DNA of 54,347 bases from Ruminococcus sp. YE282 (GCA_900101355.1 FMUV01000015.1:1-54347), one strand, 5' to 3'. Shown: positions 8,460 through 17,450, counted from the stretch's first letter. Notes: generated by a model from the letters alone, not told the origin. Numbers and translations: made by a program.

Positions 8460-9431
8460 TTAGTATTTATCAAAATATTTTATCATAAAGAAGAAGAGCG
8501 GTCTGCTTGTCCTTAGTGTAAAAAAGCGTATAAAGTCTTTTTTAGAAAGATATTTTTTTGCAATCTTTTTGTCAAAGGCTTTCGTGAAATCAACTAACTT
8601 ATCTGCTTCGTCTTTATATGTGTCGAGTCCGTTTCTCATACACATAAGCTTGTATATTCTGAGGGCAGTAGAAAGCTTATTACATAAAGCGTTTTCTGTA
8701 ATATTGGGGTGTGATTGCTTAATGTTTTCAAGAATTTTATCTGCTAAATATATACAGTCAAAGTATTTATCTGAAAATTCAGTAATAGAGGACGAGCCGG
8801 CATGTCGAAAGTAAGTATATTTTGCTTCGCTTCTGCTACTTATTCTTTTTGCATTTAATGCGGCAAGAAAGCAAAAATACTTGTCTTCGTTTATTTTGCA
8901 GTCTTCGGGATATTTAACGTCCTTGCAAATCTCGGATTTAAACAGCTTGGTATACGTGCTCATACCAACACTGCCGTTAAAAAGATCACAAAGAAAGTCT
9001 TCATTATTATCCCATATTTTTTGCTCGCCCGTTGCAATATTGCGAATGGAGCCGTCCTCAAATGCAAAGCGTACCTCACAGATTGAAATGTCGGCATTAT
9101 CTTCTTTTGCTGTATTAAGCAAAAACTCAAACATATCCTTGTCCGGAATATCATCACCGTCACAGAATCCTATATAATCGCCCTGTGCAACATCCAGTCC
9201 GGCATTTCTTGCCGCAGATACTCCTTTATTTTTTTGATGAATAACCTTTATACGACTATCTTTTTTTGCAAAATCATCACAAATTTGAGGGCTGTTGTCG
9301 GATGAACCGTCATCAATTAGTATAATTTCAAGATTTTTGTAAGTTTGATTAATCAGGCTGTCAACTGATTTTTCGAGATATTTTTCAATATTGTATACCG
9401 GAACGATAATTGAAATTTTAGCATTGTCCAT
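8460..9431 (-). CDS. Family 2 glycosyltransferase
   Basis: 323 residues. It opens with ISIIVPVYNIEKYLEKSVDS, then LIDDGSSDNSPQICDDFA and CDGDDIPDKDMFEFL (the GT-A DxD-type motif), with a pocket string VSAARNAGLD between them. This is the standard EpsE/EpsJ-like GT2 family. It probably adds one sugar of the repeat unit on the cytoplasmic side. No membrane segment is obvious. An AGGA ribosome site lies just upstream. Donor and acceptor cannot be predicted. Confidence 0.92.
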   Translation of the reverse strand: MDNAKISIIVPVYNIEKYLEKSVDSLINQTYKNLEIILIDDGSSDNSPQICDDFAKKDSRIKVIHQKNKGVSAARNAGLDVAQGDYIGFCDGDDIPDKDMFEFLLNTAKEDNADISICEVRFAFEDGSIRNIATGEQKIWDNNEDFLCDLFNGSVGMSTYTKLFKSEICKDVKYPEDCKINEDKYFCFLAALNAKRISSRSEAKYTYFRHAGSSSITEFSDKYFDCIYLADKILENIKQSHPNITENALCNKLSTALRIYKLMCMRNGLDTYKDEADKLVDFTKAFDKKIAKKYLSKKDFIRFFTLRTSRPLFFFMIKYFDKY

Positions 9432-9449
9432 ATATATCCTGCCTTGAAT

Positions 9450-10643
9450 TTATTTTAGCCTTTTTAACAATTTCAAAATGCCTGTTTTGTATAAAGTGCC
9501 ACGGAACTTACCGAATATCTTTCGACTGGTTTTCACCGGAATTGTGTTTTTAACAACTTTATCTATTGTTATTCCGCTGTTGAGCATTTCAAAGTATTCT
9601 TTGCGTTTGGGATGAATTTCCGGATTTTGCAAAGCCATTTTTCCGTCTGTCTGTAAAAGCATATTTACATCTGCTTCGTATTTTGTGATTTTGTCTGAAA
9701 TGCTTTCAAAAAGCTTTTTTCCTTTTTCGCTTTGAATTATTACTGCCGTATAGCCTTTGTCATCATCAGGAACTGAGGGTACATAGCGGGTTACATTCCA
9801 ACAGTCAAAGACCGTTAAATCGGAAATCCTTCCTGCACTCCTGGACGGGCAGGAATAACATGATGGACGAGAACAAATTCCGTCAAAATAACTTTTAAGC
9901 ATATAATCAGTGTTAGTGTTTTCAACGCTTCTTTTACCGTTAGCAAATCTAAGTGTCAAATTTGCGCTGTGATATCCATAGGTCTTTTCTCTGAAATTTG
10001 CATATGTGATTTTTGAATTGAATTTTGATTCCATATACTCCCTGTACTTTTTCCATACGAACGGAGAGGGAACCCCATGACAGACCAAATCAACAGTAAA
10101 CAGATTGTCATACGGTTTTCGTAAAAAGTTTACTAATCCTTCAACTTGGCACGGTGTGCCGGAAAACATAACAATTCTTCCACTGTCAAGCCATTTTTTA
10201 ATATCTGAAAATGTGTTTCCAAGGTCACTTTGCACATACTTTGAGGTTCGGAATTTTGAAAGGTCTTGCACCGTTTCTGCTGAAGAATGATATACATTAA
10301 AATCTTTGTCATAAGCTGCGCCGAATATAATACCGTTTTGATTTAGTATTTCTTCGCAAAAAGCTGTTACGGCACCGCCGGATGAACTATTTTTCACAAT
10401 TTCAGGGTCATTGTTGCGAACAATATACGCAGTGTACGGCATATCTTTGCCGTTAGTTTGGTTGTTAATAATCGGACAAACTTTTTCGCAAAGCCCGCAT
10501 TTTATGCAAGTTTCTTTGTCAACAGAAGGGTACTTAAATCCCTCTTTATCTTCCTGCATTGTGATACAACGTTTAGGACATATGCAGGCACACGCCGTAC
10601 AACCGCAGCAGGCATTTTTGTTATTGTCGGTAATGTTAATCAT
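9450..10643 (-). CDS. FrhB-like 4Fe-4S protein (coenzyme F420 hydrogenase beta-subunit family), second copy
   Basis: 397 residues from the ATG at 10643, chosen because GGAGG lies 6 bases upstream; an in-frame ATG 18 bases earlier has no such site. Two 4Fe-4S motifs, CCGCTACACICPK and CIKCGLCEKVCP, occupy the first 50 residues. SGTPCQVEGLVNFL and HGVPSPFVWKKY are the family landmarks. A later Cys-rich string, SRPSCYSCPSRSAG, has a counterpart in the paralogue at 1324-2472 (SRPSCFNCKFT) and could hold another cluster. It directly follows pyruvyl transferase copy 3, so the PPT-FrhB pairing occurs twice here. The function within glycan synthesis is unknown. Confidence 0.86.
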   Translation of the reverse strand: MINITDNNKNACCGCTACACICPKRCITMQEDKEGFKYPSVDKETCIKCGLCEKVCPIINNQTNGKDMPYTAYIVRNNDPEIVKNSSSGGAVTAFCEEILNQNGIIFGAAYDKDFNVYHSSAETVQDLSKFRTSKYVQSDLGNTFSDIKKWLDSGRIVMFSGTPCQVEGLVNFLRKPYDNLFTVDLVCHGVPSPFVWKKYREYMESKFNSKITYANFREKTYGYHSANLTLRFANGKRSVENTNTDYMLKSYFDGICSRPSCYSCPSRSAGRISDLTVFDCWNVTRYVPSVPDDDKGYTAVIIQSEKGKKLFESISDKITKYEADVNMLLQTDGKMALQNPEIHPKRKEYFEMLNSGITIDKVVKNTIPVKTSRKIFGKFRGTLYKTGILKLLKRLK

Positions 10644-10654
10644 AGTTTCCTCCA

Positions 10655-11815
10655 TCAGCAAAAGTCAGCAAGTGCCCTGTCCAAAAATGCTTTGGATTTT
10701 TGTCTGTGCTCATCCACTTTACCAAGAACGTCCTCATAATTAATTTTATTTTCAACATCGGCGATATTGCCGTTATATCTTCTGTCGGAGAGTCCGTAGT
10801 TTTTGCAAAAGCTGTCGATACGAGAGTTCTTGGAAGATGACGAGTTGTCCGAATATCTGTTGAATACCAAGAAATGTTTTTGATACAGCATTGAGAATAC
10901 CGAGCCGTGGAATGAGTCGGTAAATACATATTCCGCATTGCGAATCAAATTTACAAATTCTGCCGGACCGATGTCAAACGGTGTATAGTCGCCAAAGTTT
11001 TCATCAGCCTTGTTGTAGCTGTCCATATGAGGCTCAGTTACAATCTTTAAACCCTTTTGCTTTGCAAATTTGGTTACAGCGTCACGATATTCGGCACTTT
11101 TTCCAAGAAAATATGCAAATATGTAAGGTTCGTCATAAAGTCGTTTGTTTGGTATTTCTTTAAGCCATTGTTCTGCGTCAAGCAAGATAACAGGGTCACA
11201 TACCACTTCCGCTTTATTTGAGCTGAGTTCCTCAACTATCTTTTTTCCGCTGTTCTCGCGGACGCTTATAAAGTTAAGTCTGTTAAGAAATGTATTGTAT
11301 ATCTTGTGGTATCTTGGATTTATCTGTGATACGCCGAAACTTGTGGCGTATGATATTTTAACGGTGTTATTGTCTGCGAACATAAGATTATAAAAATTTG
11401 AGGTTATTCCGCTAGGAGACCAAAGTTGGTCGCTGCCAACCATAACAGCAGTGTATTTCTTTGATTGTTCCTTTAACTGTTCATAACCATAGTAAACCGG
11501 TGACAGTTTTTTAAACCTACTTTGCGAAAATTTGTCAAACGCAGCGTTACGAACTGCGTTATCCTGTGCAAGTTGTGGATGAAGTTTTAGCATCATCTTT
11601 TTTTGTGAGGTTTCAATAATTCTGTCATTTATAAAAATAGGGTTCAAAAGGCGCGGAAGTGACTTTATAAGCAAAAGGGGAGTTGTTTTTTTCTTATATC
11701 TGATTATTTCAAAGTCGATATTTCTTCTTGCAAGTTCAACCGTTGTAGCGTAGCTTTGCAGCTGGCTTCCGTAGTTTTTATGCTGATAGCAGGCACAAAT
11801 TCCGAGTTTTTTCAT
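10655..11815 (-). CDS. Polysaccharide pyruvyl transferase family protein (copy 3)
   Basis: 386 residues. The start MKKLGICACYQHKNYGSQLQ keeps the NYGsqLQsYA signature but has CACYQHK where the other copies have VTFHxA. VMVGSDQLWSPSG and TDSFHGSVFSMLY are the remaining landmarks. It is the most divergent of the three PPTs in the operon. The next gene downstream is the FrhB-like protein at 9450-10643. A decayed remnant of what looks like a fourth PPT lies immediately upstream. Expected to transfer pyruvate from PEP to a sugar; acceptor unknown. Confidence 0.88.
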   Translation of the reverse strand: MKKLGICACYQHKNYGSQLQSYATTVELARRNIDFEIIRYKKKTTPLLLIKSLPRLLNPIFINDRIIETSQKKMMLKLHPQLAQDNAVRNAAFDKFSQSRFKKLSPVYYGYEQLKEQSKKYTAVMVGSDQLWSPSGITSNFYNLMFADNNTVKISYATSFGVSQINPRYHKIYNTFLNRLNFISVRENSGKKIVEELSSNKAEVVCDPVILLDAEQWLKEIPNKRLYDEPYIFAYFLGKSAEYRDAVTKFAKQKGLKIVTEPHMDSYNKADENFGDYTPFDIGPAEFVNLIRNAEYVFTDSFHGSVFSMLYQKHFLVFNRYSDNSSSSKNSRIDSFCKNYGLSDRRYNGNIADVENKINYEDVLGKVDEHRQKSKAFLDRALADFC

Positions 11816-11819
11816 AAAA

Positions 11820-12037
11820 TCAATCTTTCTTTAATTTGTATTTCTTTATAAATCCGAATCGTTTTTTCAATATATGCTTCCGGATTAAGTCACGTTTTGC
11901 GGCGGAAACGGCATTTTCACCTATCTGTTTGTATTCGTTGGAAGATAGGGCACACAGCTTTACAAAAACGAGCTATTCAAATTTGCTTGAATTGCATATG
12001 CCTGCAAAACAGAGCCATAGTTTAATACTGTGTATAT
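11820..12037 (-). pseudogene. Chimeric gene scar: start of a pyruvyl transferase joined to the end of a GT4-type glycosyltransferase
   Basis: Read on the minus strand, 12037-11960 encodes NYGSVLQAYAIQ, the N-terminal signature of pyruvyl transferases, and runs into a TAA. From 11972, in another frame, LVFVKLCALSSNEYKQIGEN and a basic tail ending KKYKLKKD then TGA at 11820 look like the C-terminal helix of a GT4 glycosyltransferase. A TAG precedes this second piece in frame, and neither piece has its other half. The two meet around 11960-11975, consistent with a deletion that fused two genes, followed by frame loss. The assignment rests on short motifs seen by eye. Confidence 0.6.
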
Positions 12038-12068
12038 TTCGGGAACGTAAATGTATTATTATTCATTA

Positions 12069-12554
12069 TCATTCCAGGCTTTCAACAGTAATGCCGCCAT
12101 TATTTTTTACAACGGAATTTGCGGGAATATCACGATAGATAATGCAACCTGCTCCGATAACACTGTTATCTCCGATTTCAACACCCTTAAGTATAACTGT
12201 GTTGGTACAAATCCAGCAATTGTTTCCGATTTTTACACGACTTGTTGAATATCCCTGTTCACGGATAAGTTTTTTTCTGTCTCTGAATTTATGATTCTGG
12301 TCATAAATTTTAACATTTTCTCCGAATATGGTATGATCGCCGATTTCAACACTTTCAAGGCAGTTTATGGAACATCCACGGTTGAAGAAACAATCGGTTC
12401 CGATTTTAATTGATGCGCCTTTTTCAAGGTATAGACCGAAATTTTTGCGAAAGGTTGTATTCTTTCCCACTGAAAATCTTTTGCCAAACATAATCTTGAA
12501 GCACAGCTTTTTAATTGCAGCTTTTGTTCGCCAATATATTTTTAATAATATCAT
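12069..12554 (-). CDS. Left-handed beta-helix (hexapeptide repeat) O-acetyltransferase
   Basis: 161 residues with hexapeptide repeats from about residue 45 (IKIGTDCFFNRGCSINC, VEIGDHTIFGENVKI, VKIGNNCWICTNTVILKGVE, IGDNSVIGAGCIIYRDI). The domain order matches the maltose/galactoside O-acetyltransferase (LbH-MAT) subgroup; YDQNHKF supplies the catalytic-type His. It probably acetylates a sugar of the capsule repeat using acetyl-CoA. The start codon overlaps the stop of the GT4 gene (ATGA), indicating coupling. Confidence 0.88.
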   Translation of the reverse strand: MILLKIYWRTKAAIKKLCFKIMFGKRFSVGKNTTFRKNFGLYLEKGASIKIGTDCFFNRGCSINCLESVEIGDHTIFGENVKIYDQNHKFRDRKKLIREQGYSTSRVKIGNNCWICTNTVILKGVEIGDNSVIGAGCIIYRDIPANSVVKNNGGITVESLE

Positions 12555-13804
12555 ATTTTTTTACCGCCTTTAGCTTTTATCAGTTCTTTGTAGCATTTCA
12601 TAAGTTTGTCGTAGTAGTTTTCACAGTAACAGTTGTTTTTTGCTTTTTCAAGTGCAGACTCTGACATTTTGCGGTATTCATCATCTGAAAGGTTGTTCAT
12701 TTTTTTAAGACACTCGCAGAGACTGTCGGGATTATTGGGTTCACAAATAAACCCCGTGACCCCGTCATCAACGATTTCGGGAAGTCCGCCGTAATTGCTT
12801 ACGATTGCAGGTTTGCCGACCGCAATTGCCTCAAGAATTGAATACGGCCCGTTTTCATACCATTCACTCGGAAGTATAACGCACTTTGCTCGTTCAACAT
12901 ATTTCTTTAATGCGTCACCACGCTGAAATCCTGTAAAAATGACCTTATCGGTCAGATTGTTTTCTTTTACATAAGTTTCGAGTTCTTCCCTCAGAGGACC
13001 GTCACCTACAAGGTAGAGCTTGTTTTTAAAATTACCTTTTCGGTAAGCTTTTACAAGCGACATAATTCCCTTTTCAACTGACAATCTGCCAAAGAACAGG
13101 AAGTAATCATCAATATCTTTGCAAAGGTGATACTGTGTTCCCGACGGCAAAAAATTAACCCAATGCACAATCGGATTCTTGGTTATATGTGATTCAACAA
13201 ATTGTCTGCGATAAAAATCGGAAGGACAGATGTAAAAATCTATCTTATCGTACATATGCATACGCTCGTAATTTTTGGCTTCAATTACGGCAAGATATGT
13301 TTGCATAGTTGAATTTTTTACGCACTTTTGTTCAATCGCCGGTTTATAACTGTGCTCCCTCACGCAGCGATCACAGACTTTTCCGTTACAGAGCATCGTA
13401 TGTGTCGGACAAACGCAGTTTAAGTCGTGTGCTGTCAGCACAACGGGAATGTTGAATTTTTGGATAGCATTGAGTATTGAGAGCGTAATATGACGGTGAA
13501 CAAGGTTGATATGTACAATGTCAGGTTTTTCGTCTTTAATAAGTTTTTCGATTTTCCTTTTAGCGTCAAATGAGTAGAGTGCGTGAAAACCTGCACTTAA
13601 TTTTTGGACAGGAGACATACTCTTGTTAAAATCAACATTTTTGGAGAAGTATTCGGATTGCGGACAATCGTAGTTTTTTTCGTCCTCCATTGCAAAATAA
13701 ATGACCTCGTTACCGTGTTCTTCAAGTAGTTTTGCAAGACCAAAGTGATATGTCTCACTTCCGCCCTTTACATAGTGGTATTTATTTACAAGCAAAATTT
13801 TCAT
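12551..13804 (-). CDS. Family 4 glycosyltransferase
   Basis: 417 residues with the GT-B fold. The N-terminal domain begins MKILLVNKYHYVKGGSETYH (glycine-rich acceptor loop) and contains DIVHINLVHRHITLS. The C-terminal domain has FFGRLSVEKGIMSLVKAY, VGDGPLREELE and PSEWYENGPYSILEAIAVGK, whose EX7E motif (ENGPYSILE) is the retaining GT4 nucleotide-sugar site. A Cys-rich segment (CVCPTHTMLCNGKVCDRC, about residues 130-147) may bind zinc, as in a subset of GT4 enzymes. It adds a sugar to the lipid-linked precursor; the linkage is unknown. Confidence 0.93.
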   Translation of the reverse strand: MKILLVNKYHYVKGGSETYHFGLAKLLEEHGNEVIYFAMEDEKNYDCPQSEYFSKNVDFNKSMSPVQKLSAGFHALYSFDAKRKIEKLIKDEKPDIVHINLVHRHITLSILNAIQKFNIPVVLTAHDLNCVCPTHTMLCNGKVCDRCVREHSYKPAIEQKCVKNSTMQTYLAVIEAKNYERMHMYDKIDFYICPSDFYRRQFVESHITKNPIVHWVNFLPSGTQYHLCKDIDDYFLFFGRLSVEKGIMSLVKAYRKGNFKNKLYLVGDGPLREELETYVKENNLTDKVIFTGFQRGDALKKYVERAKCVILPSEWYENGPYSILEAIAVGKPAIVSNYGGLPEIVDDGVTGFICEPNNPDSLCECLKKMNNLSDDEYRKMSESALEKAKNNCYCENYYDKLMKCYKELIKAKGGKKI

Positions 13805-13806
13805 TC

Positions 13807-14814
13807 TCAGCCCTGCCTTTTTCCTTTAAATGATCGCACCATAGGGTACAATTTTGAGTGAACAAGCGAGATTCCTGCAATCATCATTCCTTTCGGCATA
13901 ATGTTGCAAACCTTTGTCATTGCTTTTTTGCTTCCTTTGCGGTCGTCCGGATACTGCGGAAAATCTCTCCAGGGAGAAATAGATTTGTATTTAAGATAAT
14001 CATCCTTAAAGGGGTGATTGTTATTTTCGTTCCATGGACGTGTTCCTGACATAAAGCACGAGGTGTAGTGTATTATATACGGGTCGCCGACAGCCTCGTT
14101 ATATTCCTGTTCGCTCAGATGATGCTCGGGCCTTCTGACTTTTAATAAGTCCTTGAAGTTGAAGTCAAAGAAAATTGTCATTGCATCATACTTAGTATGA
14201 ATCGGCATAACAAGGTTGCGCTTTGCAAGCACTCCGTTAAGTACGCCCTGGTCAACGTACGTTATATCACCGTTGTGCTTAATTATAAATTCCAAAAAAT
14301 CCTTTTCAACGTTCATTTTGCGCCAGCTGCCAAGGTCTATCAGCAAAACTCCGTTATTGGTATAGGTGCTGTCTGTCGGCAGACCGAGTTCTGTTTTGTA
14401 TCGATCGCTTCGGCAGTCGTCAACTGCTGCTACAATTTTATCTCCAAGGTCAAGTTCCCACAAATCTTTGAGTGAATGACGGATTACCGTGTCGCAGTCA
14501 AGATATATGCATCGGTCAATATCGTCGGGCAAAATTGTGCATAAGAAAAGTCTGAAAAATGTGCTTATGTTCCATCTTCCAACCTCAATGTCAACTCCTG
14601 CTTGCTTATTTAAATCAGGTTGAGGAATAAAGATAATATTTCTTTTGTATTCGTTAGCAAGATTTTCAAATCTTTGTTTATTTTCGGCTGAAATGTTGTT
14701 ATCTATCATATAGATATTGATTTCATCAGCATCGGTATTATTTTTTAGTAACGAGCAGATTGAAACGCCGGCAATCGGCGCATAACTGTCTGAGCTTGAA
14801 TAAACTACGTTCAT
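13807..14814 (-). CDS. Family 8 glycosyltransferase
   Basis: 335 residues. NVVYSSSDSYAPIAGVSI, then DRCIYLDCDTVIRHSLKDLW with the DxD metal site near residue 104, and TNNGVLLIDLGSWR are hallmarks of GT8 (LgtC/GspA-like galactosyl- or glucosyltransferases, retaining). DQGVLNGVL and IIHYTS.. with a C-terminal basic amphipathic region also fit, the latter possibly for membrane contact. It sits between the deoxysugar genes and the GT4. The transferred sugar is not predictable with confidence. Confidence 0.92.
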   Translation of the reverse strand: MNVVYSSSDSYAPIAGVSICSLLKNNTDADEINIYMIDNNISAENKQRFENLANEYKRNIIFIPQPDLNKQAGVDIEVGRWNISTFFRLFLCTILPDDIDRCIYLDCDTVIRHSLKDLWELDLGDKIVAAVDDCRSDRYKTELGLPTDSTYTNNGVLLIDLGSWRKMNVEKDFLEFIIKHNGDITYVDQGVLNGVLAKRNLVMPIHTKYDAMTIFFDFNFKDLLKVRRPEHHLSEQEYNEAVGDPYIIHYTSCFMSGTRPWNENNNHPFKDDYLKYKSISPWRDFPQYPDDRKGSKKAMTKVCNIMPKGMMIAGISLVHSKLYPMVRSFKGKRQG

Positions 14815-14833
14815 TTAATTCTCCGAATATTAA

Positions 14834-15406
14834 TTATTTAAGATATTTTTCCTGATACTCTTTAAAAGATTGCAGATTTTTATCCTTGTCGGCAAGAATA
14901 AGATTTTCAATTCCGCCGATTTCTTCAAACGGCCACTCAACACCAAGGTCGGGGTCGTTGAACATAATACCGTCATCGTATTCGCCGTAGAATTTTTCTC
15001 CGCACTTGTACGATACTATTGACGGTTCAAGCACCAAATATCCGTGAGCAAAATGTTCGGGAACATAGATTTCATTCATATTTTCTTCTGATAAATAAAA
15101 GCCCTGCCATTTTTTGAAAGTAGGGGAGTCAGGACGCAGGTCAACAATTACGTCAAATACCTTTCCTTTAACGCATCTTACAAGCTTTGCCTGCTCGTGA
15201 ACACGCTGAAAGTGAAGTGCACGAATAACTCCCTTGTGAGATACTGTGTAAAAGACTTCTGCAAGATTATGTTCAAGACCGTTTGCTTCAAAAACTTCTT
15301 TTGAATAGTCCTTAATAAATGCGCCTCTTATGTCTGTTGCACAAAACGGTTTGATAAGATAAGCTCCTTCAAAGTCTGTTTTGCAAAATTCAAATTTTTG
15401 TATCAT
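14834..15406 (-). CDS. dTDP-4-dehydrorhamnose 3,5-epimerase (RmlC/RfbC)-like cupin, probably acting on a CDP-sugar
   Basis: 190 residues from the ATG at 15406, which has GGAGG 8 bases upstream; the frame continues 13 codons further without an RBS. DIRGAFIKDYSKEVF, FYTVSHKGVIRALHFQ, AKLVRCVKGKVFDVIVDLR and VPEHFAHGYLVLE match RmlC; the catalytic His lies in ALHFQ and the later Tyr/His region is present. No rmlA, B or D gene is nearby. Instead rfbF and rfbG make CDP-4-keto-6-deoxy-glucose two genes upstream, so a CDP-linked substrate is the more economical inference. A hairpin lies in the 56-base gap before this gene. Confidence 0.85.
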   Translation of the reverse strand: MIQKFEFCKTDFEGAYLIKPFCATDIRGAFIKDYSKEVFEANGLEHNLAEVFYTVSHKGVIRALHFQRVHEQAKLVRCVKGKVFDVIVDLRPDSPTFKKWQGFYLSEENMNEIYVPEHFAHGYLVLEPSIVSYKCGEKFYGEYDDGIMFNDPDLGVEWPFEEIGGIENLILADKDKNLQSFKEYQEKYLK

Positions 15407-15430
15407 AGTTTCTACCTCCATATAAACAGC

Positions 15431-15454
15431 GAAAAGGGCGAACAATGTCCGCCC
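15431..15454 (-). terminator. Hairpin within the capsule operon (possible attenuator; shares its sequence with 23023-23041)
   Basis: On the minus strand GGGCGGAC-ATT-GTTCGCCC forms an 8-bp stem with one G-U pair, followed by TTTT. It lies between the SDR gene and the rmlC-like gene. It may partly terminate transcription or protect mRNA ends. The stem is nearly identical to the one after dgkA, so it may instead be a dispersed repeat. Confidence 0.5.
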
Positions 15455-15462
15455 TGCAAATC

Positions 15463-16383
15463 TTAATTCACAGTCTTAATCCAGTCCATTGTCAATTTTG
15501 TGCCTTTTGCAAATGAAATTGAAGGTTTAAAGTGGCAGTCGGTTTGGATGTCAGTTGTGTCAAATGCTTCAAGCGGCATATTAACACCTGTAAAGGGTAC
15601 ATCACCGAAAATCGGTTTAGCGTCGGGCGCAAGGGATTGCTGCATTTCAATGATAAATTCCTTAAGCGGACGAGCGTTGCCGCTTCCGATTGTGTATTCT
15701 TTATTAGCCTTTCCGTATTCACCGATGGCAACAAACGCTTTTGCAACGTCATCAATATAGATGAAGTCATAATTTTGAGTTGCCGCAGTAAACTGCAAAG
15801 GCTCGCCTGCGATAATTTTTCTTATTGTTGTGTTCACAAACCTTGGCGAAAATTCGCCTGCGCCATAAGCATTTGTTATTACAGCCCAGCATAAGTCAAT
15901 GTTAAGGCTGTTGGCAATCGGTTTGCATATTGCGTGAGCAATCAGCTTGCCCGCACCGTATATATACGGAAGTCCCGGAGTGCTTCCTTGTGTGTAAACA
16001 GCGGTATAAGTTTCCTTTTCCATAATGGAACCCGCATTTACAAATTTTTTGCATCCCATTTTATCGGCTGTTCTGAGAGCCTGCGCTGTCCAAAGCGCAT
16101 TTTTCAATTGAATGTTTTCGTCACATCTCAGGTTGCCTGCAGAACCAACCCATGCAAAATGATAAAAAACGTCAATGTCATTATCTGTTATTTTTTCTGA
16201 GAGTGATTCTATGTTGTCTAAATCACAGTATACAATTGAAATTCCCTGTAAATCTTTTATACTGTCGATATTTTCGTTTTCATCCTTGATTACAGCGTAA
16301 ATTTTTGTGTTGCTGTCCGCCAGTTCTTTACATACATGCGAACCGACAAATCCGTTTGCGCCTGTGACAACCGCCTTATTCAT
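15463..16383 (-). CDS. NAD(P)-dependent epimerase/dehydratase (extended SDR), probable CDP-deoxysugar reductase or epimerase
   Basis: 306 residues from the ATG at 16383, where GGGGG sits 5 bases upstream and the protein begins MNKAVVTGANGFVGSHV, the Rossmann TGxxGxxG motif. An in-frame ATG at 16395 overlaps the previous stop (TAATG) and is a possible alternative. YIYGAGKLIAHAI is the SDR YxxxK site. It follows rfbF and rfbG and precedes the RmlC-like gene, so it most likely reduces or epimerises the CDP-4-keto-6-deoxy sugar, comparable to abequose/paratose/6-deoxyaltrose synthases. The exact product cannot be read from sequence. Confidence 0.82.
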   Translation of the reverse strand: MNKAVVTGANGFVGSHVCKELADSNTKIYAVIKDENENIDSIKDLQGISIVYCDLDNIESLSEKITDNDIDVFYHFAWVGSAGNLRCDENIQLKNALWTAQALRTADKMGCKKFVNAGSIMEKETYTAVYTQGSTPGLPYIYGAGKLIAHAICKPIANSLNIDLCWAVITNAYGAGEFSPRFVNTTIRKIIAGEPLQFTAATQNYDFIYIDDVAKAFVAIGEYGKANKEYTIGSGNARPLKEFIIEMQQSLAPDAKPIFGDVPFTGVNMPLEAFDTTDIQTDCHFKPSISFAKGTKLTMDWIKTVN

Positions 16384-16394
16384 TTTAACCCCCA

Positions 16395-17450
16395 TTATAT
16401 CCTGCTGTTTAAAAAGTCTTCAATTTGTGAATCCATACACTTGCGTACATCACCGTTTTCAAGCCAGACTTTTGACCATTCAACGGTTTTTTGAACCGCA
16501 TTATCAACATGCCAATGCGGAGTCCAGCCAAAAGCAGCCTTTAGCTTTGAACAGTCAAGCTTCAAAAAGTTTGCTTCGTGAACGGCATTTTCTTCCGACT
16601 TGTCAATTCTCTTAACTTTACCGTCGGTATATTTTGTAAACATATCAACAAGTTCTCCGGTTGTTACGCAGTCACATTCATCGGGACCTACGTTATAGTA
16701 ACCGGATTTTTCAATGTTTTCATATTGAGCCTTTGCTATCATAAGATATGCAAATAACGGCTCAAGAACGTGTTGATACGGTCTTGTTGAGTACGGATTT
16801 CTCACTATAATGTTGTTTCCGCTTTCAAGAGCACGCACACAGTCCGGAATAATTCTGTCGTTTGCAAAATCTCCGCCACCTATAACGTTGCCTGCTCTTG
16901 CAGTTGATATGGCTACATTTCCATCGGCAAAGAATGACTTTTTGTAGCTGTGAGTTACAAGTTCACTGCAACTTTTGCTATTGGAATAAGGGTCGAATCC
17001 GTCAAGCGGTTCGTCTTCTCTGTAACCCCAACACCATTCTTTGTTTTCGTATACTTTATCGGTAGTTACGTTTAAAAATGATTTTACACAGCTGTTTTGT
17101 CTTACACATTCAAGAATGTTTACAGTGCCCATAACATTGGTTTCATATGTATAAGCCGGTTCTTTATAACTGTCACGAACAATCGGCTGTGCTGCCAAAT
17201 GAAGCACTATTTCAGGCTGTGCTTCATCAAAAGCCTTTTTTAGAGTCTCAAAATCCCGTATATCACCGATTACGGAATTAATATCCTTTTCAATGTCTGC
17301 AATTTCAAACAAGCTTGGGTTTGTGGGCGGATTAAGCGAGTATCCTGTTACCTGAGCGCCTGCGTTCGCAAGAATTTTGCAAAGCCAACTGCCTTTAAAA
17401 CCTGTATGTCCTGTTACAAAAACTTTTTTTCCTTTATAAAACTCAAGCAT
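16395..17450 (-). CDS. rfbG: CDP-glucose 4,6-dehydratase
   Basis: 351 residues. VFVTGHTGFKGSWLCKILAN is the characteristic RfbG N-terminus (NAD-binding GxxGxxG). HLAAQPIVRDSYKEP and TTDKVYENKEW supply the catalytic Thr/Asp-Lys region in place of the dTDP-enzyme's TDEVYG; DPYSNSKSCSELV holds the SDR Tyr/Lys-type segment. It converts CDP-glucose to CDP-4-keto-6-deoxyglucose. It overlaps the rfbF stop by one base, as is normal for the rfbFG pair, so both steps come from one transcript. Confidence 0.95.
   Translation of the reverse strand: MLEFYKGKKVFVTGHTGFKGSWLCKILANAGAQVTGYSLNPPTNPSLFEIADIEKDINSVIGDIRDFETLKKAFDEAQPEIVLHLAAQPIVRDSYKEPAYTYETNVMGTVNILECVRQNSCVKSFLNVTTDKVYENKEWCWGYREDEPLDGFDPYSNSKSCSELVTHSYKKSFFADGNVAISTARAGNVIGGGDFANDRIIPDCVRALESGNNIIVRNPYSTRPYQHVLEPLFAYLMIAKAQYENIEKSGYYNVGPDECDCVTTGELVDMFTKYTDGKVKRIDKSEENAVHEANFLKLDCSKLKAAFGWTPHWHVDNAVQKTVEWSKVWLENGDVRKCMDSQIEDFLNSRI

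Noticed and set aside
11836..12138. 100-codon plus-strand frame within the capsule operon
   Set aside because: It is the antisense shadow of the acetyltransferase end and the gene scar; no ribosome site or family motif.
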